A stretch of DNA of 64,000 bases from Ananas comosus (taxonomy: Eukaryota > Streptophyta > Magnoliopsida > Poales > Bromeliaceae): positions 11,749,464 to 11,813,463 of the forward strand of contig NC_033632.1 in NCBI RefSeq assembly GCF_001540865.1, given 5' to 3'. The notes beneath the pieces are model-generated. The model was not told the origin of the DNA, did not search any database, and worked only from the letters and a program-made list of their open reading frames with translations. Shown here piece by piece: positions 8,265 through 21,300 of the stretch; position 1 is the stretch's first letter; every line of letters begins with the position of its first letter. A program made the translations under genes and the position numbers.

Positions 8265-11200
8265 ATGAGCGGCAATGGCGGTGCCCTCACCTTCGCCTAC
8301 TACGTCACCGGCCACGGATTCGGCCACGCCACCCGCGTCGTCGAGGTAGTTCGGTTCAGTTGGCGATCTCCCATACGTTGTCATTTTTCGTAGATCTAAT
8401 TCGTTTTCCGGATCTACACTGCGCCTTTTCTACATTTGTTCTTCGAATTGGGGTTTTGTTGATGGTAATTTCGGACAACAGGATAAAAATTGGCGAATGG
8501 GTGTTGTTATTGGACTTTTGTTATGTATGATTAAAGGGCAAAAATTGTGTTTTTTTACTTGCGTGTGTTTGTATGAATCTAGATCTGATTAAACTGTGCT
8601 ATATGTTGATTATTTATTTTTATTTGTGGCATAGCGTGACGATTTTCTACTTTGGGAGAAACTAGGAAATTGGTAAAATTGCTCTTCGATGGTTATTAGA
8701 TGCAATTAAAGTGTGCAAAATTGTATATTTTACGTGTGGCCATGCATGCATCGAGACCTGAATACGCTGTGTTGTCTTGTTACTTTAATATAATTTGAAG
8801 ATTTGCTGATGGGGATCATTATTTTCCTCTGTTTTCAGGTAGTGCGGCATCTGATTGCCGCCGGTCATGTAGTTCATGTTGTAACGGGTTCTCCGGATTA
8901 CGTGTATACGACTGAGATTAATTCACCCAATCTCCATCTTAGGAAGGTTGATTGGTTCAGTTTAGAAGTGATAGTATTAAAATTAGTAGATTTTGTGCTT
9001 CATATGTTGCTTTAGTCTGAGATGTTACTAATGCTACTGTATGGTTGCTTTGGTGAAAATTGGATGAATAGGTTTTGTTGGACTGTGGAGCTGTGCAAGC
9101 TGATGCTTTGACTGTTGATTGCCTTGCCTCTTTAGAGAAGGTATCTTCTTCATCCCCATTTTTTTTTTGTCATTTTTCTTATGTTTCCTCTCTCCACTCA
9201 TATTTGCAGGAGATTTTATCTTGTGTTTTATTCACTCTCCTAAGCTTTAAATGTTAGGTTAATACACTCACTCAAGTAGAGCTGGTCAGCTATAGCGCTG
9301 TTAGAGCAAGCCTGGACAATTTTTTCAGTATATCCCTTTCACAACTGTAGCTTCCAGTTGTAGCTTGGAAGCTTAAGCTTTAAATCTAAGCTTTTGCTTT
9401 TGGGGACCAACAATTCATTTGGCTTCCTGCCACAGCCGGAAGCTCTAGACTCCTATTTTGCCTCATGCGCAGCTTTTGCTTCTCGAGGAGAGAAACTCTT
9501 TTAGAATTGGGCCAATAATGTACTTACTGTGTTGTATTAAAGAAGTTATTTGATTTGTGGTATGATATATTGTTGATATTCTGATTTGTTCTTGTATAAT
9601 CTTAAAATTTTTCTTCCTGTGCAGTATGCTCAAACTGCAATGGTGCCTCGGGCTACTATTATGGCAACTGAAGTAGAGTGGCTGAAATACATTAAAGCTG
9701 ACCTTGTGGTACTTTCTTACAATCTCATCAGTTTCACAACTAAACCTCACGTTATGCTAATTTATGTTGCCCATGTATTATTACATAGAAGAATGTACCA
9801 TTAATTTTCAGCAAAGATACATGATCAAGTGGTAGATCAAGTGGCATTGTTCTTTTCCCTTTGATGCATGACTTGTTTCCGACAACATATTTTGTGCTTT
9901 TTGGGGAGGAAACTTTGTTGCTAAATTTGTTGTTGCAAATGATTGTGGCGGCAATAGGTCTCTGATGTTGTTCCGGTAGCATGTCGAGCGGCAGCAGATG
10001 CTGGAATCCGATCTGTTTGCGTCACAAACTTTAGGTACTTGATTTTTTTTTTCCTATTTAAGTTTCATTTGCATGTGCTTTTACCAAAATGATACATCAT
10101 TTAGTCATCAAACTTTCCTCTTAGTATTGTAACTTTGTCTAGGTGGAATAATCAATTGATTAGCTTTCCGGTGGCCTGACCTTTCAAAAAATAGGGGTTC
10201 TTTCCTTTTTAAATAATCATAAATTGCGTAATGAGTTGAAAGATGTGAGAACAGAGGAAGAAGAGGGAAATATATGAGGTTGAAGATGATATAACTTTCC
10301 ATAGTGAAAATATACTACAGTTTTGTACGAAAGTAGACATTTCTATGTCATATATATCTAGAGTGATGGCTTGGTATGCCAAGGCAGTAGGAAATAATGG
10401 AATCATTTATATGGTGATGCATCTATTGTTGAAACCAAGGATATAAGTGCCACGGCACAGGGGTGTGCCAAGCAGTTGTCGGCACAGTATGGCACAGTGC
10501 ATGCCATGCCACGTTGTGCCGATATGTGCCATTTACAAAGTAACTGTGTGCTGACACAGGCATAAAATGCTTATTTTCGGCATCGGTATATTATATATCT
10601 TTATCAAATCTTTTACACTTTATTGATGTAACTACTTTCTAAGTTCAAACAAAAGATGATTTTAAACCCTGCCATCGGTACGGGGATTGTATCATGCTCA
10701 AATTTTGTTGGCACGGTGGGCACGGCCCATGCTGATTGGCACTTAAATCATTGGTTGAAATTATCAAGCAGCCATCATTAATAGTTTGAAGTATTCAATG
10801 ATTTGATAACTGCCTCCAATTTCCTTGAAGATGATCTTTTTGATCTTTCTCGAAATTGACTCATATTAACATCAGATAATATTATCTGCGAGTTCATTAT
10901 TGTCAATTATTGTTGCCAGAATCCTAGTATGCGCAATAATTTTCACCTTTATGTCTGTAATTGTTTATGATAGATGATTTACTTTTCATTACTTTCTTAA
11001 TTTTGCAGTTGGGATTTCATATATGCAGAGTATGTCATGGCTGCCGGTCACCTGCATCGTTCTACAGTGTGGCAGGTAACTTTTTCCTTAACTAGCCTGT
11101 ACAGTATGCCATGATTTACTTTTTTTCTTTTCTTTAGAGAAGCTCTACCATACCTCGTGATTTCTATCTTTGGAAATATAAACTTCCGCAACGTCTTTCC

Positions 11201-12245
11201 ATTTCATCTTTTGATGCAGATTGCTGAAGACTATTCTCATTGTGAGCTAGTTCTCCGGCTTCCAGGCTATTGCCCAAGTATGTTGGCAGACATTCCAATC
11301 ATGTGGTTTTTTGAAGTACCTTCCATCTCTCCTTTTGTATACAAATGAATTTATTTAATAAACATTTGTTTTGAGATTTGAAGTGCCTGCCTTCCGAGAT
11401 GTAATTGATGTTCCTTTGGTTGTGAGGAGATTGCACAAATCTCGACAAGAGGTAATTTTTCCCCTCATAAATTGGGTTATGTTTTAATGAATGATAACTG
11501 TTTGCTGTATGGTGTATCATTCTTCGTGCTGATTCAGGTGCGTGAAGAACTAGGAATTGGAGATGATGTAAAGGTTCTTATTTTCAATTTTGGCGGACAG
11601 GTAGAATATTCATAGTTAGTTTTTCTTAATAAGAAATTATAACAAAATTTTCATTTAACTTTTCTCTCTTTCAATAGTTTACTATAAGGAATAGATCAAG
11701 TACTCAACTATGCATATTCTAGTTGATCGATTGCTAGCTACATGAAAAAATAAAAAAAGAGAGAATCTTTTTCTCTTGAAAGGGGATGTTATTGTTGCAT
11801 GCTGGACGTATGTACCTATATATACACATGTTCTTGGATAGTACTTTTTCTGTTGTTTGAAACATCCTAGTTCTCTATGGAAGAAATATAGGAGAATTCT
11901 CTTTTTTTATATTGAAATTCCATTTGGTCTTTGCAATTAGCCCCTACTCCGGGCCCCTAATCTGTTCTACATTAAAGCACCTCATCGTTGTGTTATCTCT
12001 GAGTTAATATCTACTAATGGGTGAATTACTGATGATTTTCTTTTACATTTGTTATCTCATGTTATTCGATATCCTACACCTACAGCCAGCTGGATGGAAG
12101 CTGAAGCAAGAATGGTTGCCTACTGGTTGGCTATGTCTGGTATGTTTTTTTAGCTGTTTAAGGAAGTCATTATTCAAACAAACAGAGAACTGTCGAACTT
12201 TACTTCTAAGCAATCAAAAGGAGATTTTACATATATATATGCTGG

Positions 12246-12300
<55 letters not shown>

Positions 12301-15300
12301 CTTGAAAGTGCAGCTTATTGAGAAGATGCTCTTACTTAAGTTGGGGAGTCATCCAACATGTGGGGAAGTTGATTTTGTATTAAGAAAATCTTTTCAATGA
12401 GAGTCATTTTGTAGTTACAGTGGTAGATAAATTTAGTTTCTGCAGGAACATATAGCCATAGATAATTCTGTAGAGATATAAGTGATTAACTCTAATTATA
12501 TTTATCCTTTTTCACTTGAAGGTCTGTGGAGCACCCGATGACCAAGAGCTTCCTCCTAACTTTATAAAGCTTCCAAGAGATGTATACACGCCTGATGTAA
12601 TTGCTTCATCTGATTGCATGCTTGGTAATATAATTGAAATCTTTCAAATTGCAGCTTCTTCTTGGAAAAAATTAAGCTTAACATGGTTCACCTGTCTGTT
12701 ACTTCAGGTAAAATTGGGTATGGCACAGTCAGTGAAGCTTTAGCATATAAGTTGCCTTTTGTTTTTGTACGGAGAGACTACTTCAATGAAGAGCCTTTCT
12801 TGAGAAATATGCTTGAGGTAAACCTTTTCTATTCTTTCTCAAGGGTAACTTGCACTAGGAGACCTCGATACCGTTGTTTCAGTTTGGTCCCAAAATTTAT
12901 TAGAAATAGCCCTCTAATTTATTGTGCTTGACCCTTTTGGTCCAAATTTCTAAGTCAAACTGGACAGAAATAACCATGCAATCTTTAGTTTTCAGATATC
13001 TCATATGATGGTTTTGCAGCCATTTTTGTCCAATTTAACCAAGAAACATAATGAAAATTGTAAGATTGCAACCAAATTCCAAGGTTAGGGATACAAATTT
13101 AAGGTTTGGGACCAAACTAAAGCTGTCTAAACTCGTAGGGTACTGTTGTCTAATTTATCTATTCTTTTAGGTATTCAGTTTATTTTGGAAAAATATTGCT
13201 CCATCCTGAATTTGATAAAAATTTATGTCTTTATACATCATCTTATGCAGTACCACCAGGGTGGTGTTGAGATGATCAGGAGGGATTTACTTAGCGGACA
13301 GTGGATGCCTTATATCGCACGTGCACTTACTCTTAAACCATGCTATGATGGTGGCATTAACGGTGGCGAAGTACTCTATTTTTCTGATTGTCTACCTCCT
13401 GCAGAAATGTGAAATCTCTAAATTATCTAGTTGCTTTGAGCTTTATTATTACGAATTTTCTAAGTACAATCTCTTAGCATGCCCCAAAAATAGTTCTTCA
13501 AGATTCTTTTGGCACTTAAAACTTGCTACTTGTTTAGTATTATCTCAATAATTTGAGAACTTGTTATGACCTTGCAAACTATTGTCTGTTTCAAATTATA
13601 CATGTGTGGTCAAATCTTTGAAGGGTTTGTGCATGTTATTTATAAATTGGAGTGGCGTTATGTACTTTCAGACTCAACTGTTCATGTAGCAGCAACACCT
13701 TTATTATTGCCCTTTTGCAGGTTGCTTCCAACATTCTACAGGATATTGCTAATGGAAAATGTCATGCATCAACAAAGGTAGGTATCGTTTATATATTATA
13801 AGCCTTGAGCTCAAGATTTTAATGCTGATTATTTTAAGAATTAGATCATTTCTGGATACTATTTGTGTAGTATCGTAATTCAGTGACAATTGGTTTGTTG
13901 CATTAAGTATCGGTCAGATCACATGCTTGTTGAGTCAAAGAACCCTAAGAGCTCAATAATACTTTTCTTGTTTATTATCAGATCAGATTAAGGAAAGGAA
14001 AGACGGGTTTATGCATTAGGAATTAGGATTCGGGCTATTGGAAGGATAGCCACTTCTAAAATTAGCCACGAACTGCAATAATTAAGTCAAACAACTCAAA
14101 ACATTGGTTGTGGGACAACATTTTATGGTTTCAGTTTTCTTTTAAAAAAATTTGTTCATTTTTGGGTCACGTAGATGAAAACTAAATGATTTCTGCTTAA
14201 TGGTGGTTTTTTTTAGGGGGGGAGGGGGTGGTGGGGGGACTGGTTAAAACCAAACTGTAACTCCTATTTAATCCTTTGATATTAGTGAATAATTATGTAA
14301 CCCGATACCAGCTAGCTTATAACTGAGTTGGTTCCAAATAACCCTTGTCCCAATTATTCTAAAAACCCTTGGTTAATGCATTTTTTTTCTTTCACATGTT
14401 TTTTTTTTTTAAAAAAAATTGCAGAGTGGGGTAAGGCGGTTGCATGATGCGATCATTCTTGGGTATCAATTGCAACGAGCCCCAGGAAGGGAAATCAACA
14501 TACCAGAATGGTATTCTATGGCTGAAAATGAAGTGGGCCTTCACCTTGCACCGCCAAATGTGGAAACAAATGGGAGTGCATACTCGGAAGAGTTGTGAGT
14601 TACTCATTATTCTGCCCAACAATTCCATGATTTTATGAAATATATCTACATGTCAAAAAAGCTTTTACATACATATATTGCTGCAAAATCATCCATTTAC
14701 ATCTATGCATATGCGAAATCTGAATTTTCACATACTCCTCAAAAGTGTCGGTTTTTTCAGAAAAATTGAGGTGCAAATCACGCGGGAAAGTTGTTTGTAT
14801 TAAATATGGGTTATCAAGAAGGGCATGTTTTGTAGGTACAAGCACATAAATGTAAGAACTTAAGCTTTCAAAGAACATTTATGAAAATTCAGATCTTCAG
14901 GAGTATATAGGTAATTAGATAATTCTATAGGGGTATATACTGCAAATATCTTTGACAGAATAAATGACATCAAGTGTATCTTATGCTAGATGTATTGAGA
15001 ACTTTGAGATTCTTCATGGAGAACTGCATGGCTTGTCGGATACAGTAGCATTTCTGAACAGCCTGTCGAATCTCGCTAGTGAAGCTGATCCAGGAAAATA
15101 TACTGAGAAGCACATGTTAAGGGACCAGGTCGCTGCAGCTGCGTTTTTCAACTGGGAGGTTTTCATCTAACTCAAATGCTAAGATTGCAGAAAACCCCCA
15201 CAAACATCAGTGTTTACATGGTTCCCCATGAAATCTTAAAGCCTACATTTTACGCCATTGACCTACAAGCAGTAAATAGGCATGGCTTAAGGGAAACTGA

Positions 15301-18300
15301 TGGCGGCAAAGTAATGGAATCTTTTAGTTTAAGGAGATAATTTATTGGCTTTAATATTATATGGAAGCTAAGTGTTGTGTCATTGCTGAACCTACTTCTT
15401 TCATTAGTCTTCGTGGTATCCACATTTTCTTTTTTCACAAATGCCTACTGAATTGTAAATTCACTGGGGCAATTGTTTTCTTTTCCTTTTATTTTCAAAC
15501 AATATCAAAATCATTGTAATTTACTTGCTTCATATTTCTACAATGGCGCATTTTCATTTAAGTTTTTTGGTAACTTTGGGACATTGAAATATGTAATAAT
15601 GCCAACTACTTTCTTATGAAATTTGTTATCGGAAATAAAATTATCCATTGTTGGAAGTTGGTGTAATGCAGTTTCTAACGTGAAAAGCCATTAAGGGAGG
15701 TAAATTAGCTACCAGATTTAAATGCACCATTTCTGATGTCATCAATTTTGATGCAGGAGGAATTTTATGTGACAAGAGCACCTGGAAGGTTGGACGTAAT
15801 GGGAGGGATTGCGGACTATTCTGGAAGCCTAGTTTTGCAGGTTAGTACTTATTTTCCTCTTTTCTTTCCTCACCCAGATTTTTTTAAGGGGTAAATGTAT
15901 CAATAGTCCCTCTATCCCAATATTGCAACTTAGTCCCTGAGCTTGAACATTCTAGTCCCAAAATCTTTTCAAATATTGCAATTCCATCTTTGTCCGCTAT
16001 AAGATTTCTGACAACAGGTAAATCTTTTGGATAAAATATTCTTCTTGACCCTGTATTAAGTACACTGGGAAAAGGGAATCGTAGTATAAGAGGGTGAAAA
16101 TAAGTATTTTCCAAGAAAAACTTGAAGTTTTCTGGTGGTCAAGCTGTCAAGAATGGAATTTGCCATACATGTGAAAGTTCTAGAACTCTAGAATGCAGTA
16201 TTCAGGGGCAATGAGTTGCAACATTAGAATTAGTGAAGGATTATCCCATACATTTCCTTTTATCATTTTGTAGTCATGTATGTAGTTGTTAGGAGACTGT
16301 AAGATACTACCTATCTCGCAATTTGTCTACCATAATTTTTTTTGTAATTTCTTATTTTCTTTTTTAACAGATGCCTATTGGAGAGGCGTGTCATGTTGCT
16401 GTACAAAGAAATCATCCCACTAAGCAAAAACTATGGAAGCACGTCCTCGCACGACAAACAAAAAAAGGGGAAGGATATTCTCCTGTTCTGCAAATTGTAT
16501 GTTGTTACTTTATATTTCTTATTTACAGTGCTTATCTGTTTGTTATTACAAACTTACAAAGTATATTGTGGAGGATATTTCCCCCATCCCTCTTACATAA
16601 TTCCAAGATAACCAGCCATCAGTAATACGAAATATCACCCTCCCGCTCAGTAACATTTTCGGTGTAATCCTGCACCATTTGTAATACTATATTACTGACT
16701 AGATTACATACTGGATGAACCAAACGCAGTAATCCTGGCATGATTGCCTGTAATCTTGTTAGGATAACCCAAACCAAACGCACCCTAAACGCATTAGATA
16801 CTATATGAACATGTCATCTTCACTTACAATTCGTTGTAAGTGAGGAATATACCTCTGCTACATTGTTTATTCCTTTGGACAGTAATTTCATAGTGCATAG
16901 TGAAATGTGCTCTCCAAATTGCTATGCCCTTGTCCTAATTGATTTCCTCTATTGAATTTTTTTTATAAATAATCCTATCAATTTTTATAATTGTAAAAAT
17001 AGGTTTTTTTAAAAAATAATTATAAAAATAGACCTCTGAATGCGATGAATGATTCACCGCATTCATTACTCCTTTTTAGGAGTAGAAAAAGAATAAAAAC
17101 GGTGAACCATCCACCGCTTTTACCATCGTAGAAATATAGAAAGAAGTAAAAAAAAAGAAAGAAAGCGGTGAATGGTTCACCGCTTTAAAAGCGGTGAACC
17201 ATTCACCGCTTTTATAGGACCATATTTACAAATAAAAATTTAACAGGTATATTTTTAGAATAAAATTTTAGGAGAAGACTATTGCACTAAAAAACCCTCC
17301 TCTATTTCAAACCAAACAACAGGGCTAATGTGAGGAACTAACCCTTATGAATGTAATTTCCTATCCTCAGCATAAAATCCCCAAACAAATGTCGAAGTGG
17401 TCCGACATATCTTCTAACTAAGTTATTTACACTTCTATTTCGTTTTTGGTCCTTTTGGAAGATTCTCGAAGAACATCTTGATAAATAATAGAAAAAAAAT
17501 ACACAGGATCAGAGGAGAAGGGAAGAAAAACTAAGTTGACTTAAGTGGGTGCATATGGAAAAAGTGAACTTCTAGCATCTATCAAGGATTTCGTAATGAT
17601 TTTTTTTCCTTCGTAGGCATAGATAGTTAGATATGGAAGTCATAACATGCCCTCCCATCTCTTACATGAAGACATTTCTATGTATTGAGCTGGAATGCTT
17701 TCGGAAGCACCAAATCCTTGGTGCTATCAATTTTTTGGCACTTGAATCAAGCCTTGTGGCCATTGTATCAAAAATCAACAATGGTGGCTAGTAATTAGGC
17801 CCCCTTTTGTGCATGATCCAAGGGCCAAGATAGTTGATCCAAGGGCCAAAAAGTTGATTGCATCAAGGACTTGGTGCTTCTAGAAGCACCCCAGCTGAAC
17901 TCCATTTCTATTAGATGTACCTCATTGATATAAAATTAAGTAATGATAATTTTCTTAGTTATTACCTCTTTTGTAATGTATGACTCTTTTCTTGTCTCTG
18001 GACATTCGCATAATTTCTTGTCAGTGTCCTCTTTGAAACTCACATTTAGACTAAACGTTTTTAGTAACTCTATTGTTGATTCTATTGCTGCTAATTGACA
18101 CCATATTCAGGTATCTTTAGGATCTGACTTAAGTAACCGGGCACCGACCTTTGACATGGACTTATCAGATATGATGAATGGCGAGAAACCAATATCATAT
18201 GAAGAGGCATATAAGTACTTTGCACAAGACCCATCCCAGAGGTCAGTAACACTCATTCAATTGGGCTTTTTTTTTTTTACCTATAATCCTAAGGAAATTA

Positions 18301-21300
18301 TCTATTTACATAGTTCCCTCAACTCCTTGAAAAAGCAGTTCAGGGAGAGAAATACCAGGGGCATTTCTTTAGATTATTTTATTCTCTTTTGAAAGAGGGG
18401 CAAAATTTTAAGGGTATATAAGGAAGAAATTAAATTTTAAAAGGCATATAAGAAAATTCAGATGTTGAAAAGATAGTTTTGCAGGAATATATTACTCTTT
18501 TAGTAATGCAGTCCATCTTGCAAGTTGTAACCCTTAATATCCACTGAAAAGTGTTCTTCAGGTGGGCGGCATATGTTGCAGGGACAGTTATTGTGTTGAT
18601 GTCTGAACTTGGTGTGCGCTTTCCTGACAGCATCAGCATACTTGTACGACATTTTTTTTCTCTCATATTAGCTTTTTTGTTATTATAGGTTTAAAGATAA
18701 TAATTGCACTATTTATTCTTCGTCAACTAAAGAATCATGAAAAATTTAATATGAAGCCAAACTCTTTCGATATATAACGGATGCTTTTTTTTTAAAAAAA
18801 AATGTTTATAAAGTTCTCCTGCAATACTTGTTCAAAGGATGGAGCTAGGTTATGCTAGCAGCTCTTAGTAGCTGATTAGCCGTACATTTATATTAGAAGG
18901 AGATTACACCATTGAGGCTGTCGGTATAAATGCTATTTGCTATAGTTGCGGCTGAAAACTGTTTATGATAAACTTAAATAAAGCAGACTACATTCTCTTT
19001 GTACTAAATTCACACTACTGCTTACTTATGACTATCTAAGATAAGCTTGAAGGAAGCAGAATAGGATCTCTTTGTACTCTTTTACTTGTCCGCATTAGCC
19101 AATCCTCTATCTCTTCTTTTATGTATCTTCACGAACTGAATACAGGTCTCTTCTGCTGTTCCAGAGGGAAAAGGAGTGTCCTCTTCTGCAGCAGTGGAGG
19201 TTGCAACCATGTTTGCGCTTGCCGCTGCTCATGGTTAATCTTTTTTCTGAAACTGATGTTGATTACGTTAATTTCTTTTTTCTTTACTGGGAATCTTCGA
19301 CCAATATTCCCATCCAGTATTGGCTGTATTTGCCAAGAGATCCAACAAAGAGTTTACAGTTCAATTGTTCCATACATCAGCAGCAGATATTAAACAGCGG
19401 TTATCGCAGAAATGACCCTGCCGCTAAGTATGGTGGATTATTCACCATGTTCCTAAGATTTACTTCATAGGACATTTTATATTTTTTTAAGTGATGACAT
19501 GTTTTGTACCAAATTCATTCTCAGTGTGAATCTGATAGATATATTTGGCTTCCATTATTTTTCCTGCAGGGCTAGATATTTCTCCAAGGGATATAGCATT
19601 GCTCTGTCAAAAGGTATGGTTACTCAGTTCCCTTCTCGAGGCTTTAAGTTTGTGATATAAAATGGCTAACTAAGTCAATCTTTTCAGGTTGAGAACTATA
19701 TTGTTGGAGCTCCTTGTGGGGTGATGGATCAAATGACTTCTGCTTGTGGAGAAGCTAATAAGCTTCTTGCAATGGTTTGCCAGGTTGGCATTACTTGTTA
19801 ATCGAAAAGTGCTTTTTCTATAAGATGTTGCTGTAATGCTCCAAAAGTATAATATGACTTTTTGCAGCCCGCAGAGGTAAAGGAACTGGTTACAATCCCT
19901 AGTCACATTCGATTTTGGGGTTTTGATTCTGGGATAAGGCACAGGTAAAAGCACTGCATTGAATTTGATGAAAAAACTGGTATATTTGAAAGAATGCATA
20001 TTCAAGTGACAATTGATGGTACTGAAGCTAGCAAGGACTATATTCAAATTAGAGCTTGAACTGCATTGGACAGAAAACCACGGAAATTCTAATTAAAGTA
20101 TTTGAAAGAAGGTTTGAAGGTAACATTTTCAAGAAACTGATCCAAGAGAGAGCTAATTAGTGATAAAGTTCTTTTTTGCAGTCTACAAGAAATAGTTGGG
20201 ATAACAAGCATTCTGGGTTAGTGACAAATTAAAATAAAGTTTGGTCCCTATTCAATTACATTTTAGAGTTTTTATTTTAACAATTAGTCCCTAAATTTTG
20301 TTCTGGCAAAAATTAAAAAGACTACCTTATCATCATTATAATTTCAGCCTCAAAATCTTCAATGTTCATGACTCAGTGCTGATGACGATGCACTGTACTT
20401 TTTTAGATGAAATAAAAAGTCTTATTTGAAGCTTGTCTCATATATGTAGCAAAAGTTCTTCCTTTCCATCTGAAGAAGGTCATCAAATTAGCATCATAAT
20501 TGAAGTTTGCGAACTTTGCCAAATTAGAAGGGCTAAGAAGGTCATCAAATTAGCATCATAATTGAAGTTTGCGAACTTTGCCAAATTAGAAGGGCTTATT
20601 TGAAACCAAGGTCAAATATTACAAATCCAGTTTGCAATGAACTCTAAGCTTTTCTTTTCTTTTTGTGTCATTCTGTGCATGGTAAGTGAGATATTAAGTT
20701 ATTTATCAAATGCAAATATCTGTATGTACATCTTAAGGCCGACTAATTTATTTCTTAAGCAAATCTTAATTTTTTTGGAATCTCTTGGTGGCTAAACTCT
20801 TGTTCTTCAGTGTTGGCGGGGCAGATTATGGATCTGTGCGAGTCGGTACATTCATTGGGCGGAAGATTATTAAATCTGCAGCACAGGCCGTGTTGTTTCA
20901 TTCAATGGATGGTGCCACCACTTCTCATTATGTGGATGAGATAAATTCCGATGAGTATGAAGACCATAGTGATGAGCTACTCAAAACCGAAGTTTCTTTA
21001 GACTATCTATGCAACCTTTCAACACACAGGTAAATTTACAATCAGGTTTTGCTTTTTGTCCGGAATGAGTTTCCAGATGTTACATTCTAGAGATGATTGC
21101 ATAAAGTCTGAAATTTTCATATATACTGTACCTACAATGTGCTTCCTCTTACAAATGCTTTCTATTGCAAAACCAACTTTCTCTTATGATTTTGATGATT
21201 AAGATAAGACTATCTTTGTAGAACACTACACTTTTTTGGGGTAAGCATGAAATTCAGATTTTACAGGGTACCACATGTAAATATATAATTTTTCAGCTAT

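Larger units (their letters stand above)
6675..8381. repeat. Second copy of ARA1 promoter/exon 1 block
   Basis: This block repeats 5331-6673 in direct orientation: SINE tail, AAT repeat, MITE with GGTGAA palindromes, CT-rich leader, exon 1 and start of intron 1. The main difference is a 417-bp MULE-MITE insertion at 7529-7945. The N at 6674 is the exact junction between the copies: the left copy ends and the right copy starts there. Confidence 0.85.

Noticed and set aside
10436..10753. GGCACA repeats considered as a CRISPR-like or satellite array
   Set aside because: Irregular spacing, eukaryotic intron context, and clear inverted ends with an 8-bp target-site duplication show a MITE.
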